NCBI GenBank assembly: GCA_947626395.1
Contig: CANQRU010000001.1
Span: forward strand, 101,821 to 165,820
Source of the DNA: an uncultured Lachnospiraceae bacterium
Lineage (GTDB): Bacteria; Bacillota; Clostridia; Lachnospirales; Lachnospiraceae
DNA length: 64,000 bases
Direction of reading: 5' to 3'
The notes under the pieces were generated by a model, which saw only the letters and a list, made by a program, of their open reading frames with translations, was not told where the DNA came from and made no database searches. Shown piece by piece: positions 13,454 through 21,978 of this stretch. Each line of letters starts with the position of its first letter. The first letter of the stretch is position 1. Made by a program: the position numbers and the translations under genes.

Positions 13454-14044
13454 ATGAAATTAGGAGATTCGGCTTCAGTACGAAGCGGATTGGTGCTTTC
13501 GCGCAAGCTGGCGAGAGAACCGTCCGGAATACGCTATCCATTGCTAAATTTGCGTTCTATTCAGCCCGATGGGCATATTGACCTGGAACAGCTGGATTTT
13601 TACGATGCGGCCGAACGTCTTTCGCCGGAGTATCTGGCCCAGATTGGAGATGTTATTGTCCGGCTGAGTTCGCCGTATACGGCGGTTCTGATTGACAGCG
13701 ATACCGCGGGGGCTGTTGTATCTTCGAATTTTGTTATTATAAGATGCGATAGCAGAGAGATTCTGCCGGAATATCTTTTCTGGCTGCTTAACAGGCCTGA
13801 AGTGAAGAAAGAGATTTATGAGAATACCGGCAGCAATATGCTCGGGGCGATCAAAGCAAAGTATTTTACTGAATTTGAGATGATTCCGCTGTCGATTGCC
13901 GATCAAAGACAGATTGCCGGCATGAATCTTCTGGCGAAGAGAGAAGCGGCATTGCTCCGGCAGCTGGCAGATAAGAAGGAACGTTATTATGAACTTCTGG
14001 TTCAGGATATATACAGAAAGAAAAGTGAGGTAAATAGAGGATGA
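13454..14044 (+). CDS. Single-TRD type I specificity-like protein (half HsdS)
   Basis: A 197-residue protein with one target-recognition domain and a C-terminal helix. IGDVIVRLSSPYTAVLI, PEYLFWLLNRPEVKKEIYE and the MIPLSIADQRQIAGM segment are typical of HsdS TRD folds; the closing helix (LADKKERYYELLVQDIY) resembles the conserved spacer helix. Usual HsdS proteins have two such units and about 400 residues, so this is a half-subunit that could act as a homodimer or alongside the full HsdS downstream. GAGGTG precedes the ATG, and its stop overlaps the hsdM start by ATGA, so it is co-translated with the methylase. Role in specificity is inferred. Confidence 0.75.
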   Translation: MKLGDSASVRSGLVLSRKLAREPSGIRYPLLNLRSIQPDGHIDLEQLDFYDAAERLSPEYLAQIGDVIVRLSSPYTAVLIDSDTAGAVVSSNFVIIRCDSREILPEYLFWLLNRPEVKKEIYENTGSNMLGAIKAKYFTEFEMIPLSIADQRQIAGMNLLAKREAALLRQLADKKERYYELLVQDIYRKKSEVNRG

Positions 14045-15579
14045 CTACGAGAAATGATATTCAGCGTACACTGTGGAAAGCCTGTGACAGTTTCCGGGGG
14101 AAGATTGACAGTTCCCGATACAAAGACTACATCTTGTCGATGTTATTTGTGAAATACTTAAGCGATATTACGAAGGAAAAGCGGGCTCATTACTGGGAGC
14201 AGTACGAGGGCGATGCGCAGCGTGTGGAGCGAGCCATGGGCAGAGAACGCTTCGCGATTGACGAGACATCAAGTTTTGATTTCCTGTATGAGCAGAGGAA
14301 TGATACCGAGATCGGCCAGAAAATCAATGTGGCATTATCTCATATTGAGGAGCACAACAGCGGGAAACTCCGTAATGTTTTCCGGGCGATCGATTTTAAT
14401 TCACAGGTGGATTTTGGAGATGTGAAAGAGAAGAATACGACGCTGCGCAATCTGCTTGAGGATTTTCATGATCTGGATCTGCGGCCCAGCCAGCTGGATT
14501 CGGCTGATATTATTGGGGACGCTTACGAGTATATGATCGCCAATTTTGCTTCGGATGCCGGCAAGAAAGGCGGAGAGTTCTTCACTCCGAGTCCGGTATC
14601 TGAATTGATCGCGGCTTTGGTGAAACCCAGAGAGAATGATCGTATTTATGATCCTACATGCGGGAGCGGCGGCCTGCTCCTGAAGGCGTATAAGAAAGTG
14701 CCGGGCGGGAAGGCGGCTGTCTACGGACAGGAGCTGAACGCTCAGACCTGGGCGCTTTGTACCATGAATATGTTTCTTCACGGCGTAGACGACGCGCGTA
14801 TATGGCAGGGGGATACCCTTTCCAACCCGCAGAATATCGAGGATGATAAGCTGATGAAATTCCAGGTGGTGGTTGCGAATCCGCCGTTTAGCCTTGATAA
14901 ATGGGACAGCGGTTTTCTATCGGAGGCGAATCTCGATAACAAGGAGAAAAAGCAGGAAAAGATGGAAGCGACCCTGGACAGATGGAAGCGATTTGAATGG
15001 GGTGTTCCGCCGTCTTCCAAAGGAGACTATGCGTTTGTGCTGCATATGCTCCATAGCCTGGACGCCGAGAATGGCCGGATGGCGGTAGTACTCCCGCACG
15101 GCGTATTGTTCCGCGGTGCCAGTGAAGGGAAGATACGAAGAAAATTGATCGAGATGAATCTTCTGGATGCCGTGATCGGCTTGCCCTCGAATCTCTTCTA
15201 TGGTACGGGGATTCCGGCCTGCATTCTTTTATTCAAGAAGAACCGAACAAGGGATGACGTCCTTTTTATCGATGCGTCAGGAGAAGGTAATTATGAAAAA
15301 GGCAAGAATCAGAATATTCTGCGCGCCAGCGATATTATGCGGATTGTCAGTACTTATGAAGAGAGAGAGGCAAAGGTTGACAAATACAGTTACCGTGCTT
15401 CCCGTGAGGAGATCAGCAGGAATGACTATAATCTGAACATTCCGCGGTATGTGGACACGTTCGAGGAAGAAGAACCGGTGGATATCGACGAAGTGAGGCA
15501 GAATATCGCTGCTATAGAGGCGGAACTGGCGCAGGTGCAGGCACGGATAGATAAATATCTGGAGGAACTGGGCTTATGA
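14041..15579 (+). CDS. hsdM: Type I restriction-modification DNA methyltransferase subunit
   Basis: A 512-residue N6-adenine methyltransferase of type I systems. The N-terminal helical HsdM domain (residues 1-150) is followed by the SAM-binding motif YDPTCGSGGLLL (near 205) and catalytic motif IV VVANPPFSLDKW (near 277). With HsdS it methylates the recognition site and with HsdR it forms the restriction complex. It overlaps the half-HsdS gene by 4 bp at the start and the RhuM gene by 4 bp at the end, so three genes are tightly coupled. Length is normal and all key residues are present. Confidence 0.96.
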   Translation: MTTRNDIQRTLWKACDSFRGKIDSSRYKDYILSMLFVKYLSDITKEKRAHYWEQYEGDAQRVERAMGRERFAIDETSSFDFLYEQRNDTEIGQKINVALSHIEEHNSGKLRNVFRAIDFNSQVDFGDVKEKNTTLRNLLEDFHDLDLRPSQLDSADIIGDAYEYMIANFASDAGKKGGEFFTPSPVSELIAALVKPRENDRIYDPTCGSGGLLLKAYKKVPGGKAAVYGQELNAQTWALCTMNMFLHGVDDARIWQGDTLSNPQNIEDDKLMKFQVVVANPPFSLDKWDSGFLSEANLDNKEKKQEKMEATLDRWKRFEWGVPPSSKGDYAFVLHMLHSLDAENGRMAVVLPHGVLFRGASEGKIRRKLIEMNLLDAVIGLPSNLFYGTGIPACILLFKKNRTRDDVLFIDASGEGNYEKGKNQNILRASDIMRIVSTYEEREAKVDKYSYRASREEISRNDYNLNIPRYVDTFEEEEPVDIDEVRQNIAAIEAELAQVQARIDKYLEELGL

Positions 15580-16583
15580 GCAATGATCTGGCTAAAACCG
15601 GGAAAATACTGATTTATCAGAATGAAAAAGGCGATACCAAGATAGATGTTTTTTTTGATGGTGAGACGGTCTGGATGCCTCAGCGAGTTATGGCAGAACT
15701 GTATCAGGTCGATGTCCGGACGATCAACGAGCATATCATTAATATTTATGAAGAAGGAGAACTGGAGGAAAATCGAACTATCCGGAATTTCCGGATAGTT
15801 CAAGCGGAAGGGAAACGTCAGGTGAGCCGGGAGATTCGGCACTATAATTTAGACATGATTCTCGCTGTCGGTTATCGCGTTCGCAGCAATGTAGGCATTC
15901 ATTTTCGCCGGTGGGCGACGAATGTTCTGACGGAGTACATGAAAAAGGGATTTGTGCTTAATGATGAACGTCTGAAGAATCCGAAGGAATTTGGCGCGGA
16001 CTATTTTGACGAATTGTTGGAGCGAATCCGTGATATCCGCGCCAGTGAGAAAAGGGTTTACCGGAAGGTAAAGGAAATATTTGCGCTGTCTGTCGATTAT
16101 GACAGTCAGAGTAATGCTGCGCAGATGTTTTTCAAGTCGGTACAGAATAAGCTGGAATATGCGGCGACCGGTCATACGGCCCCGGAGATCATCGCAGCCC
16201 GCGCGGATGCTTCTGTGGACAATATGGGTCTCACTTCATTTAAAGGCGCGAAAGTCCGAAAAGATGATGTGACGATTGCGAAGAACTATATGACAAAGGA
16301 AGAAATCAGTACCCTGAATTTGATCGTTAATATGTATCTGGATTATGCGGAACTGCAGGCTAAACAGCACCATGTTATGCATATGTCTGACTGGGAGGAC
16401 AAGCTAAACCAGTTCCTGAAGTTTAATGGCCGGGAAGTTCTGCAGAATTTCGGAACGGTAAAGAGGGAAGTAGCGGAGGCCCTGGCTATAGCGGAATATG
16501 AGAAATACGACGCGCACCGCCGCAGTGTGGAAACGGCAGATCTGGATGGATTGACAGAAGAAGTTAAGCGGCTGAAGGGATAG
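15576..16583 (+). CDS. RhuM-family protein (virulence RhuM / Fic-associated N-terminal type)
   Basis: A 335-residue RhuM-like protein. The hallmark block is the N-terminal DNA-binding-like region VWMPQRVMAELYQVDVRTIN followed by HYNLDMILAVGYRVRSNVG and FRRWATNVL. RhuM proteins are often found inside type I restriction-modification operons, and no biochemical activity is established. Here the gene overlaps hsdM by 4 bp and lies 4 bp before hsdS, so it is made with the modification subunits. A regulatory or accessory anti-phage role is inference from that repeated association. The protein is full length. Confidence 0.9.
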   Translation: MSNDLAKTGKILIYQNEKGDTKIDVFFDGETVWMPQRVMAELYQVDVRTINEHIINIYEEGELEENRTIRNFRIVQAEGKRQVSREIRHYNLDMILAVGYRVRSNVGIHFRRWATNVLTEYMKKGFVLNDERLKNPKEFGADYFDELLERIRDIRASEKRVYRKVKEIFALSVDYDSQSNAAQMFFKSVQNKLEYAATGHTAPEIIAARADASVDNMGLTSFKGAKVRKDDVTIAKNYMTKEEISTLNLIVNMYLDYAELQAKQHHVMHMSDWEDKLNQFLKFNGREVLQNFGTVKREVAEALAIAEYEKYDAHRRSVETADLDGLTEEVKRLKG

Positions 16584-16587
16584 AATT

Positions 16588-17853
16588 ATGAACGATAAAA
16601 TCAGAGAGAGAATCGAGAAGATCCGGCGCGGCGAGGTACCGGAAGGGTATAGGAAAAGGCTAAATTGGATTATTCCAAATGAATGGGAACTGATGTCTGG
16701 AAGTGATTTATTTTCGTTCATTCGAAATGGTTTTGTAGGAACAGTTACACCTTTTTATACGGACATCGGAATTCCTTATCTTCAGGGAATGAACATCAAA
16801 GATGGCAATATTGTTAAGGAGAAGATGTTTTATGTTACAGAAGAATTTCATAGAGCGCATCCAAATTCACAGCTTAAGTATGGCGATGTAGTTGTGGTGC
16901 AGTCTGGTGCGGTTGGAGAATGCGCAGTTATCGGCAAGGATTTTGAACAGGGGAATTGTCATGCTTTGATAATCATGACGCCGAAAGAATATGTAAATTC
17001 ATTTTGGTTTGCTGCGGTTCTTAATTCTCCGTTACGGCGGCATCTTCTTGCAGGAATCATAACAGGAAATACAATTCAGCATATTCTGGCCAGCGATATG
17101 AAAAGAATATCAGTTCCGACTCCGTCTTATGCTGAGCAGAATTATATTGCCAAGGTACTTGCCGCTCAGGATAGATTATTATTGCTTCAACGGCAAAGAA
17201 TAGATCAAATTAAGAAGTTGAAGGAAGCATATTTAGATAAATTGTTTCCCAAAGCCGGGAGTAATGTACCAGAGATTCGTTTTGCTGGTTTTACTGATCC
17301 TTGGGAACAGCGTAAGCTGGGAAAAATTACTCAAATAACAATGGGGCAATCTCCCGATGGCGCAACATATAGTGACACGCCGTCCGATTACATTCTTGTT
17401 CAAGGAAATGCAGATTTGAAAGACGGGTGGGTTTTTCCTCGTGTTTGGACTACTCAAAAGACAAAAACAGCAGACGCAGGAGACCTTATTATGAGCGTTC
17501 GTGCGCCAGCCGGTGCTATGGGGAAAACCGCCTATAATGTAGTGTTAGGTAGAGGCGTAGCAGGAATTAAGGGCAACGAATTTATATATCAAACGCTCGT
17601 GAAAATGGACGGAGACGGCTATTGGAAAAGACTTGCTGCCGGTTCGACTTTTGAATCAATAAATTCTGATGTGATTTCGTGTGCAGAAATATCTATACCA
17701 CAAAATGTAGATGAGCAGAATTTAATTGGTGCATATTTCAAGAGCCTCGACACCCTTATCACCCTTCACCAACGCAAACTGGACGAGATGAAAAAACTGA
17801 AAAAGGGCCTGATGCAGCTTTTGCTGACCGGAATCGTGAGAGTAGGCGAATAA
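16588..17853 (+). CDS. hsdS: Type I restriction-modification specificity subunit
   Basis: A 421-residue specificity subunit with the standard two-TRD layout. TRD1 covers about residues 25-190, a first conserved helix follows (QRQRIDQIKKLKEAYLDKLF), then TRD2 from PEIRFAGFTDPWEQRKLGK to about 390 and a closing helix (HQRKLDEMKKLKKGLMQLLL). Each TRD reads one half of a bipartite site and the helices set the spacing. The sequence is AT-richer than the flanking chromosome, as is common for these horizontally exchanged genes. It is the second S-type gene in this operon; the first encodes a single TRD. Confidence 0.95.
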   Translation: MNDKIRERIEKIRRGEVPEGYRKRLNWIIPNEWELMSGSDLFSFIRNGFVGTVTPFYTDIGIPYLQGMNIKDGNIVKEKMFYVTEEFHRAHPNSQLKYGDVVVVQSGAVGECAVIGKDFEQGNCHALIIMTPKEYVNSFWFAAVLNSPLRRHLLAGIITGNTIQHILASDMKRISVPTPSYAEQNYIAKVLAAQDRLLLLQRQRIDQIKKLKEAYLDKLFPKAGSNVPEIRFAGFTDPWEQRKLGKITQITMGQSPDGATYSDTPSDYILVQGNADLKDGWVFPRVWTTQKTKTADAGDLIMSVRAPAGAMGKTAYNVVLGRGVAGIKGNEFIYQTLVKMDGDGYWKRLAAGSTFESINSDVISCAEISIPQNVDEQNLIGAYFKSLDTLITLHQRKLDEMKKLKKGLMQLLLTGIVRVGE

Positions 17854-17935
17854 ACAATCTACAGGAATACATAAGAACATTTTATAACAAACCTGAAAGA
17901 AAAATAACGGAGGATAAGTACGGAGGAGAAAAGTT

Positions 17936-20900
17936 ATGAATAAAGATATGTATCTGGAACGTAATGCCAGTCAGGAACCGGCCATTAAGCTTTTGCAGGC
18001 GATGGGCTATATCTATATATCGCCGGAGGATTGTGAGAAACAGCGCGGGAGCCGGTATCATGTGTTATTGAAGGATATTCTGCGGGGGCAGCTTCGGCGG
18101 CTGAACCGATATATTTATGCCGGTGCTGAAAATGAGTTCTCTCTCGCCAATATTGAGAGGGCGATGGAAGACCTGGATGAGCCACTGACGGATGGCCTTG
18201 TGCGCGCCAGCGAGAAGATTTATGACGCGCTCCTGTTGGGCAAAAGCTATCCGGAAGCCGTCGGCGACGGAAAGATGCTCAGTTTTAATTTAAAATATAT
18301 TGACTGGGAACATCCGGAGAATAATCTGTTTCATGTGACGGAAGAATTTGCGGTGGACAGCCGGGATAAGCTGCATAATGCACGGCCGGACCTGGTGCTG
18401 TTTATCAATGGGATTCCGTTTGCGGTGATCGAATGCAAGGCGCCGCAGATTCCTGTCGACCAGGCGATTGAGCAGATGATCCGCAACCAGCAGATGGAAT
18501 ATATTCCGCAGCTTTTTAAGTTTGCCCAGATCGTTCTGGCTGCGAATAAGAACTCGGTCAGGTATGCGACGGCCGGAACGCGAAAAAAATATTGGAGCAT
18601 CTGGAAAGAGCAGGATAACGGCTGGCTGCAGGGCAAGCTGGCTTTATTGGTTACGGATCGCATGCCTTCCGAGCAGGACAGAGATATGATTTCCCTGTTA
18701 AGCCCGGAGCGAGTCTACGAACTGATCCGGTATTTTATTCTGTTTGATGCGAATGTGAAAAAGATCTGCCGTTATCAGCAGTATTTCGCGGTGAAGGAAA
18801 TTATAAAAACCGTTTCGGAGACAGATGATAAAGGCAACCGTCAGAGCGGCGTAGTCTGGCATACGCAGGGAAGCGGAAAAAGCCTGACGATGGTTATGCT
18901 GGCCAAATATATTCTGATGGAACTGTCTTCCTGCCATCCCAGGGTTGTGATCGTCACGGACCGGAAGGAACTGGACGTGCAGATTGCAGCCACATTTGCC
19001 CATACGCGGCTGAGGCCGGCCCGGGCAACCAGCGGACGTCATCTTGTAGAACTGTTAAACAGCGAAAAAGCAGATGTGATCACCAGCATTATCAATAAAT
19101 TCAGCGCCGCGGAAAACCGGGACACAAAGAATTACTCCCGAAATATATTTGTGCTGGTGGATGAAGGACATCGTTCCAATAATGGCCTTATGTCAGTTAA
19201 GATGCGCAGCGTATTTCCGAACGCCTGCTATATCGGTTTTACCGGTACACCTCTGATGAAGCAGGAGAAGAATACCATGGCCAGGTTCGGTAAGCTGATC
19301 CATAAGTATACGATTCTGGACGGAGTGGAAGACGGCGCGATCGTTCCGCTGATCTATGAGGGACGCTTTGTGGAACAGAAAGTGGACGAAGAGAATATCG
19401 ATCTGTGGTTCCGTCAGACGACCAGACGCCTGACGGATGCGCAGAAGGAAGATCTTCGGAGAAAATGGAGCAGCATTCGCCGACTGACATCGACCGATGC
19501 CCGTATTAAACGAATTGCGCTCGATATCAACGAGCATTTTGTTGATGGGTATAAAAACACGGGATTTAAGGCGATGCTTGCGACGAACTACAAGCGAGAT
19601 GCCGTACGGTATCTGGATTGTTTCGAGCAGTTTGGGGATTTGACCTGCGCGGTCGTTATATCAGCGCCTGACGTGCGAGAGGGCGTGGATGATATGGACG
19701 AAGGCGTTGACGATATGGTCGTTGCCTACTGGAACAGAATGATGAGACAGTACGGCTCTGCCGATCGCTATGAAGAAGCCATGAAGAACAAATTCTGCGA
19801 TGGTGAGATCGATATTCTGATTGTGTGCAGCAAGCTTTTGACCGGATTTGACGCTCCGCTTTGCCAGGTTCTGTATATCGATAAGGAATTGAAGGAGCAC
19901 GGCCTTCTTCAGGCGATCGCGCGTACGAACCGGTTGTGCGAGGGGAAGGATTACGGTCTGATCGTAGACTACCGCGGATTGATTCAGAATCTGGATATTG
20001 CCATGGATATGTATAGCGGCGCCGGGCTGGAGAAATTCGACAGCAGTGATCTTAAGGGAGTTGTTGTGGATGTAATGACGGCTGTGGGGGATCTTCGAAG
20101 TTCCTATACTCAGTTGACGGAAGTGTTTGAGCCGGTAGAGGATACAGAAGATTCGGAAGCGGTTGAGGTTCTGCTGGCGGATGATAAAACGCGGGAAGAT
20201 TTTTATAACAGACTTTGTGCTTATGGGCGTGCGTTAAGTCTTGTGATGAACGCGGAACAGGCGTATAACGCAATTCCCCGGGATGAGAGAGATAAGTATC
20301 AGAATACATTTATTTATTTCGAAAAGGTCCGCCGGAGCGTGAAGATTCGGTATTGTGATGCGATTGATAATAAAGAGTATGAACCGCAGATGCAGAATCT
20401 GCTGGATACGCATTTGTCCGTCGCCGGGTTGAAACAGATTGCCGGACCTATCGATATTCTGAACAAAGAGGATTTTGAAAAGGAACTGGATGAACTTGGT
20501 TCGCTTCGGGCGAAGGCGGATGCCATAACGAGCCGAATGACGAAAAGCATCAGCGCGAAGCGCGACGAGAATCCGGCGTATTACGACAGTTTCTCGAAGC
20601 GTATTAAAGAAGCTCTGGAACTCTATAAGGAGAAGGTGATTTCAGAAGCGGAATATCTTGCGAAGATGAGATCGATCATGGAAGATTACCGTGCGGGAAG
20701 AAGTACGGTAAGTTATCCTGACAGAATCAAGGGAAATGCTCATGCGCAGGCTTTTTACGGTGTTTTGACTGCGGTGTTCGACGGAGAAGACAACGAGATC
20801 CTTACGCCTGATTTTCTGGCAGAAGTGGCGGAGGAGATTACGAAAATCGTCGCGTCTCACAGTCAGGTGGATTGGACGAATAATACTGCGATACACGACA

Positions 20901-21025
20901 GGATTGCTCAGGATATCGATGATCTTTTCTATGCGTATAAGAAAAAACTTGGCTTGGAATTGTCGTTTGACCTGATCGATAAAGTCATAGATAATGTTAA
21001 GACAGTTGCTTTCCGGAGGTTCTGA
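17936..21025 (+). CDS. hsdR: Type I restriction enzyme endonuclease/translocase subunit
   Basis: A 1029-residue HsdR. The PD-(D/E)xK nuclease appears as RPDLVLF (Asp152) and AVIECK (Glu166, Lys168). The SF2 motor follows with Walker A HTQGSGKSL (near 312), VDEGHR for motif II and GFTGTPLM for motif III; LITGFDAP-type motif V appears as LLTGFDAPL and QAIARTNR as motif VI. It translocates DNA and cuts at a distance when the target is unmethylated. GAGGAG precedes the ATG. An 80-bp gap separates it from hsdS, the only sizeable gap in the operon; I see no promoter there. Confidence 0.96.
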   Translation: MNKDMYLERNASQEPAIKLLQAMGYIYISPEDCEKQRGSRYHVLLKDILRGQLRRLNRYIYAGAENEFSLANIERAMEDLDEPLTDGLVRASEKIYDALLLGKSYPEAVGDGKMLSFNLKYIDWEHPENNLFHVTEEFAVDSRDKLHNARPDLVLFINGIPFAVIECKAPQIPVDQAIEQMIRNQQMEYIPQLFKFAQIVLAANKNSVRYATAGTRKKYWSIWKEQDNGWLQGKLALLVTDRMPSEQDRDMISLLSPERVYELIRYFILFDANVKKICRYQQYFAVKEIIKTVSETDDKGNRQSGVVWHTQGSGKSLTMVMLAKYILMELSSCHPRVVIVTDRKELDVQIAATFAHTRLRPARATSGRHLVELLNSEKADVITSIINKFSAAENRDTKNYSRNIFVLVDEGHRSNNGLMSVKMRSVFPNACYIGFTGTPLMKQEKNTMARFGKLIHKYTILDGVEDGAIVPLIYEGRFVEQKVDEENIDLWFRQTTRRLTDAQKEDLRRKWSSIRRLTSTDARIKRIALDINEHFVDGYKNTGFKAMLATNYKRDAVRYLDCFEQFGDLTCAVVISAPDVREGVDDMDEGVDDMVVAYWNRMMRQYGSADRYEEAMKNKFCDGEIDILIVCSKLLTGFDAPLCQVLYIDKELKEHGLLQAIARTNRLCEGKDYGLIVDYRGLIQNLDIAMDMYSGAGLEKFDSSDLKGVVVDVMTAVGDLRSSYTQLTEVFEPVEDTEDSEAVEVLLADDKTREDFYNRLCAYGRALSLVMNAEQAYNAIPRDERDKYQNTFIYFEKVRRSVKIRYCDAIDNKEYEPQMQNLLDTHLSVAGLKQIAGPIDILNKEDFEKELDELGSLRAKADAITSRMTKSISAKRDENPAYYDSFSKRIKEALELYKEKVISEAEYLAKMRSIMEDYRAGRSTVSYPDRIKGNAHAQAFYGVLTAVFDGEDNEILTPDFLAEVAEEITKIVASHSQVDWTNNTAIHDRIAQDIDDLFYAYKKKLGLELSFDLIDKVIDNVKTVAFRRF

Positions 21026-21029
21026 GTAT

Positions 21030-21779
21030 ATGGGAGATACTGCGGTAAGAACAGTCGTTTCTGACGGGGACACAATCGTATACTGTTTTGAGCGGAAACC
21101 GGTAAAGAATCTAAACTTGAGAATACGCAGGGACGGAAGCGTTATGGTGTCTGCAGGCACGGACGTTCCGGATGGTGAAATCGACGCCTTTGTACGCAAA
21201 AAATCAATCTATATCCGGAAATCAATCAGAAAGTTTGAGGAACTGGTTCAGTATCAGCCGCAGGCGAAACAATATGTCAGCGGTGAAACGTTCTATATAC
21301 AGGGGAGGGGAGTGCGTCTTAAGGTTCTGCAGGCTGAGAAAGAGTCAGTTATGTCGGACGGCGTATACATTACTCTTACTGTAAAAGACCCTGGAAATAT
21401 GGATAGGAAGCGGCGGATGATGAATCGGTTTCTCGATCAGCAGTGCGAAGATGCCTTTGGCGGGATAATTGCAAGGATGTATCCGATATTTAGAAAATAC
21501 GGCGTAGCGTATCCTACTTTGCGAATTCGGGATATGGATACGCGCTGGGGCTCCTGCTTAAGCAAAAAGGGGATTATTACGCTTAATAAGCGTCTGCTTG
21601 AAGTGCCCGGAAATTGCATTGAGTATGTAATCATGCATGAATATTGTCATTTCCTTTATCCGAATCACTCAAAGGCTTTTTATGATTTTCTCACTGTACA
21701 GATGCCGGATTGGAAGGAAAGAAAGAGAGTTTTGGAGAAGGAAATCACATCTGCACATGGCGCGGTTTCGCGGTATTGA
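21030..21779 (+). CDS. YgjP-like (DUF45) zinc metallopeptidase
   Basis: A 249-residue protein with the DUF45/YgjP signature: DTRWGSCLSKKGIITLNKRL followed by the zinc motif MHEYCHF (His203, Glu204, His207). The N-terminal half resembles the usual beta-rich region with FVRKKSIYIRKSI. The ATG chosen has GGAGGT nine bases upstream and starts four bases after the hsdR stop, so it is the last gene of the restriction-modification operon. YgjP-like genes are frequent partners of type I systems. They look like zinc proteases, but the substrate is unknown, and a role in regulating HsdR turnover is only a guess. Confidence 0.88.
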   Translation: MGDTAVRTVVSDGDTIVYCFERKPVKNLNLRIRRDGSVMVSAGTDVPDGEIDAFVRKKSIYIRKSIRKFEELVQYQPQAKQYVSGETFYIQGRGVRLKVLQAEKESVMSDGVYITLTVKDPGNMDRKRRMMNRFLDQQCEDAFGGIIARMYPIFRKYGVAYPTLRIRDMDTRWGSCLSKKGIITLNKRLLEVPGNCIEYVIMHEYCHFLYPNHSKAFYDFLTVQMPDWKERKRVLEKEITSAHGAVSRY

Positions 21780-21810
21780 TTATCGGTGATTATTATGACA
21801 TTTTTCGGAG

Positions 21811-21854
21811 AAATGCGGGAGCGCATTGAGGCAGTACACGCTTCCCGCATTTTT
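21811..21854 (+). terminator. Terminator of the restriction-modification operon
   Basis: AAATGCGGGA pairs with TCCCGCATTT across a 24-nt loop and is followed by T-rich sequence (TTTTTCATTTT). It marks the end of the island operon; no repeat of the guaA 3' end is visible here. Confidence 0.75.
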
Positions 21855-21941
21855 CATTTTAGCAATTTATGGGAAATAGTTCACAAGATTTGGATGGACA
21901 GGGACGCGAAAATATGTTTAAATGGAACTAATTATAAATAC

Positions 21942-21956
21942 GCGCAAACGATCACA
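21942..21956 (+). promoter_or_regulatory. cre-like / LacI-type operator before xylB
   Basis: GCGCAAACGATCACA fits the catabolite-responsive element WTGNAANCGNWNNCW at 13 of 15 positions and is flanked by CGCG on both sides. It lies about 22 bp before the xylB start, close to or past the transcription start, a position where CcpA or a LacI-family regulator would block transcription. Confidence 0.45.
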
Positions 21957-21978
21957 ACGCGATAATAAGGAGGATATT

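Noticed and set aside
21780..21978. Right attachment site of the island
   Set aside because: I looked for a copy of the guaA end (TTGAGTTCGAATAG) and found none; only the operon terminator and the xylB regulatory region are visible.
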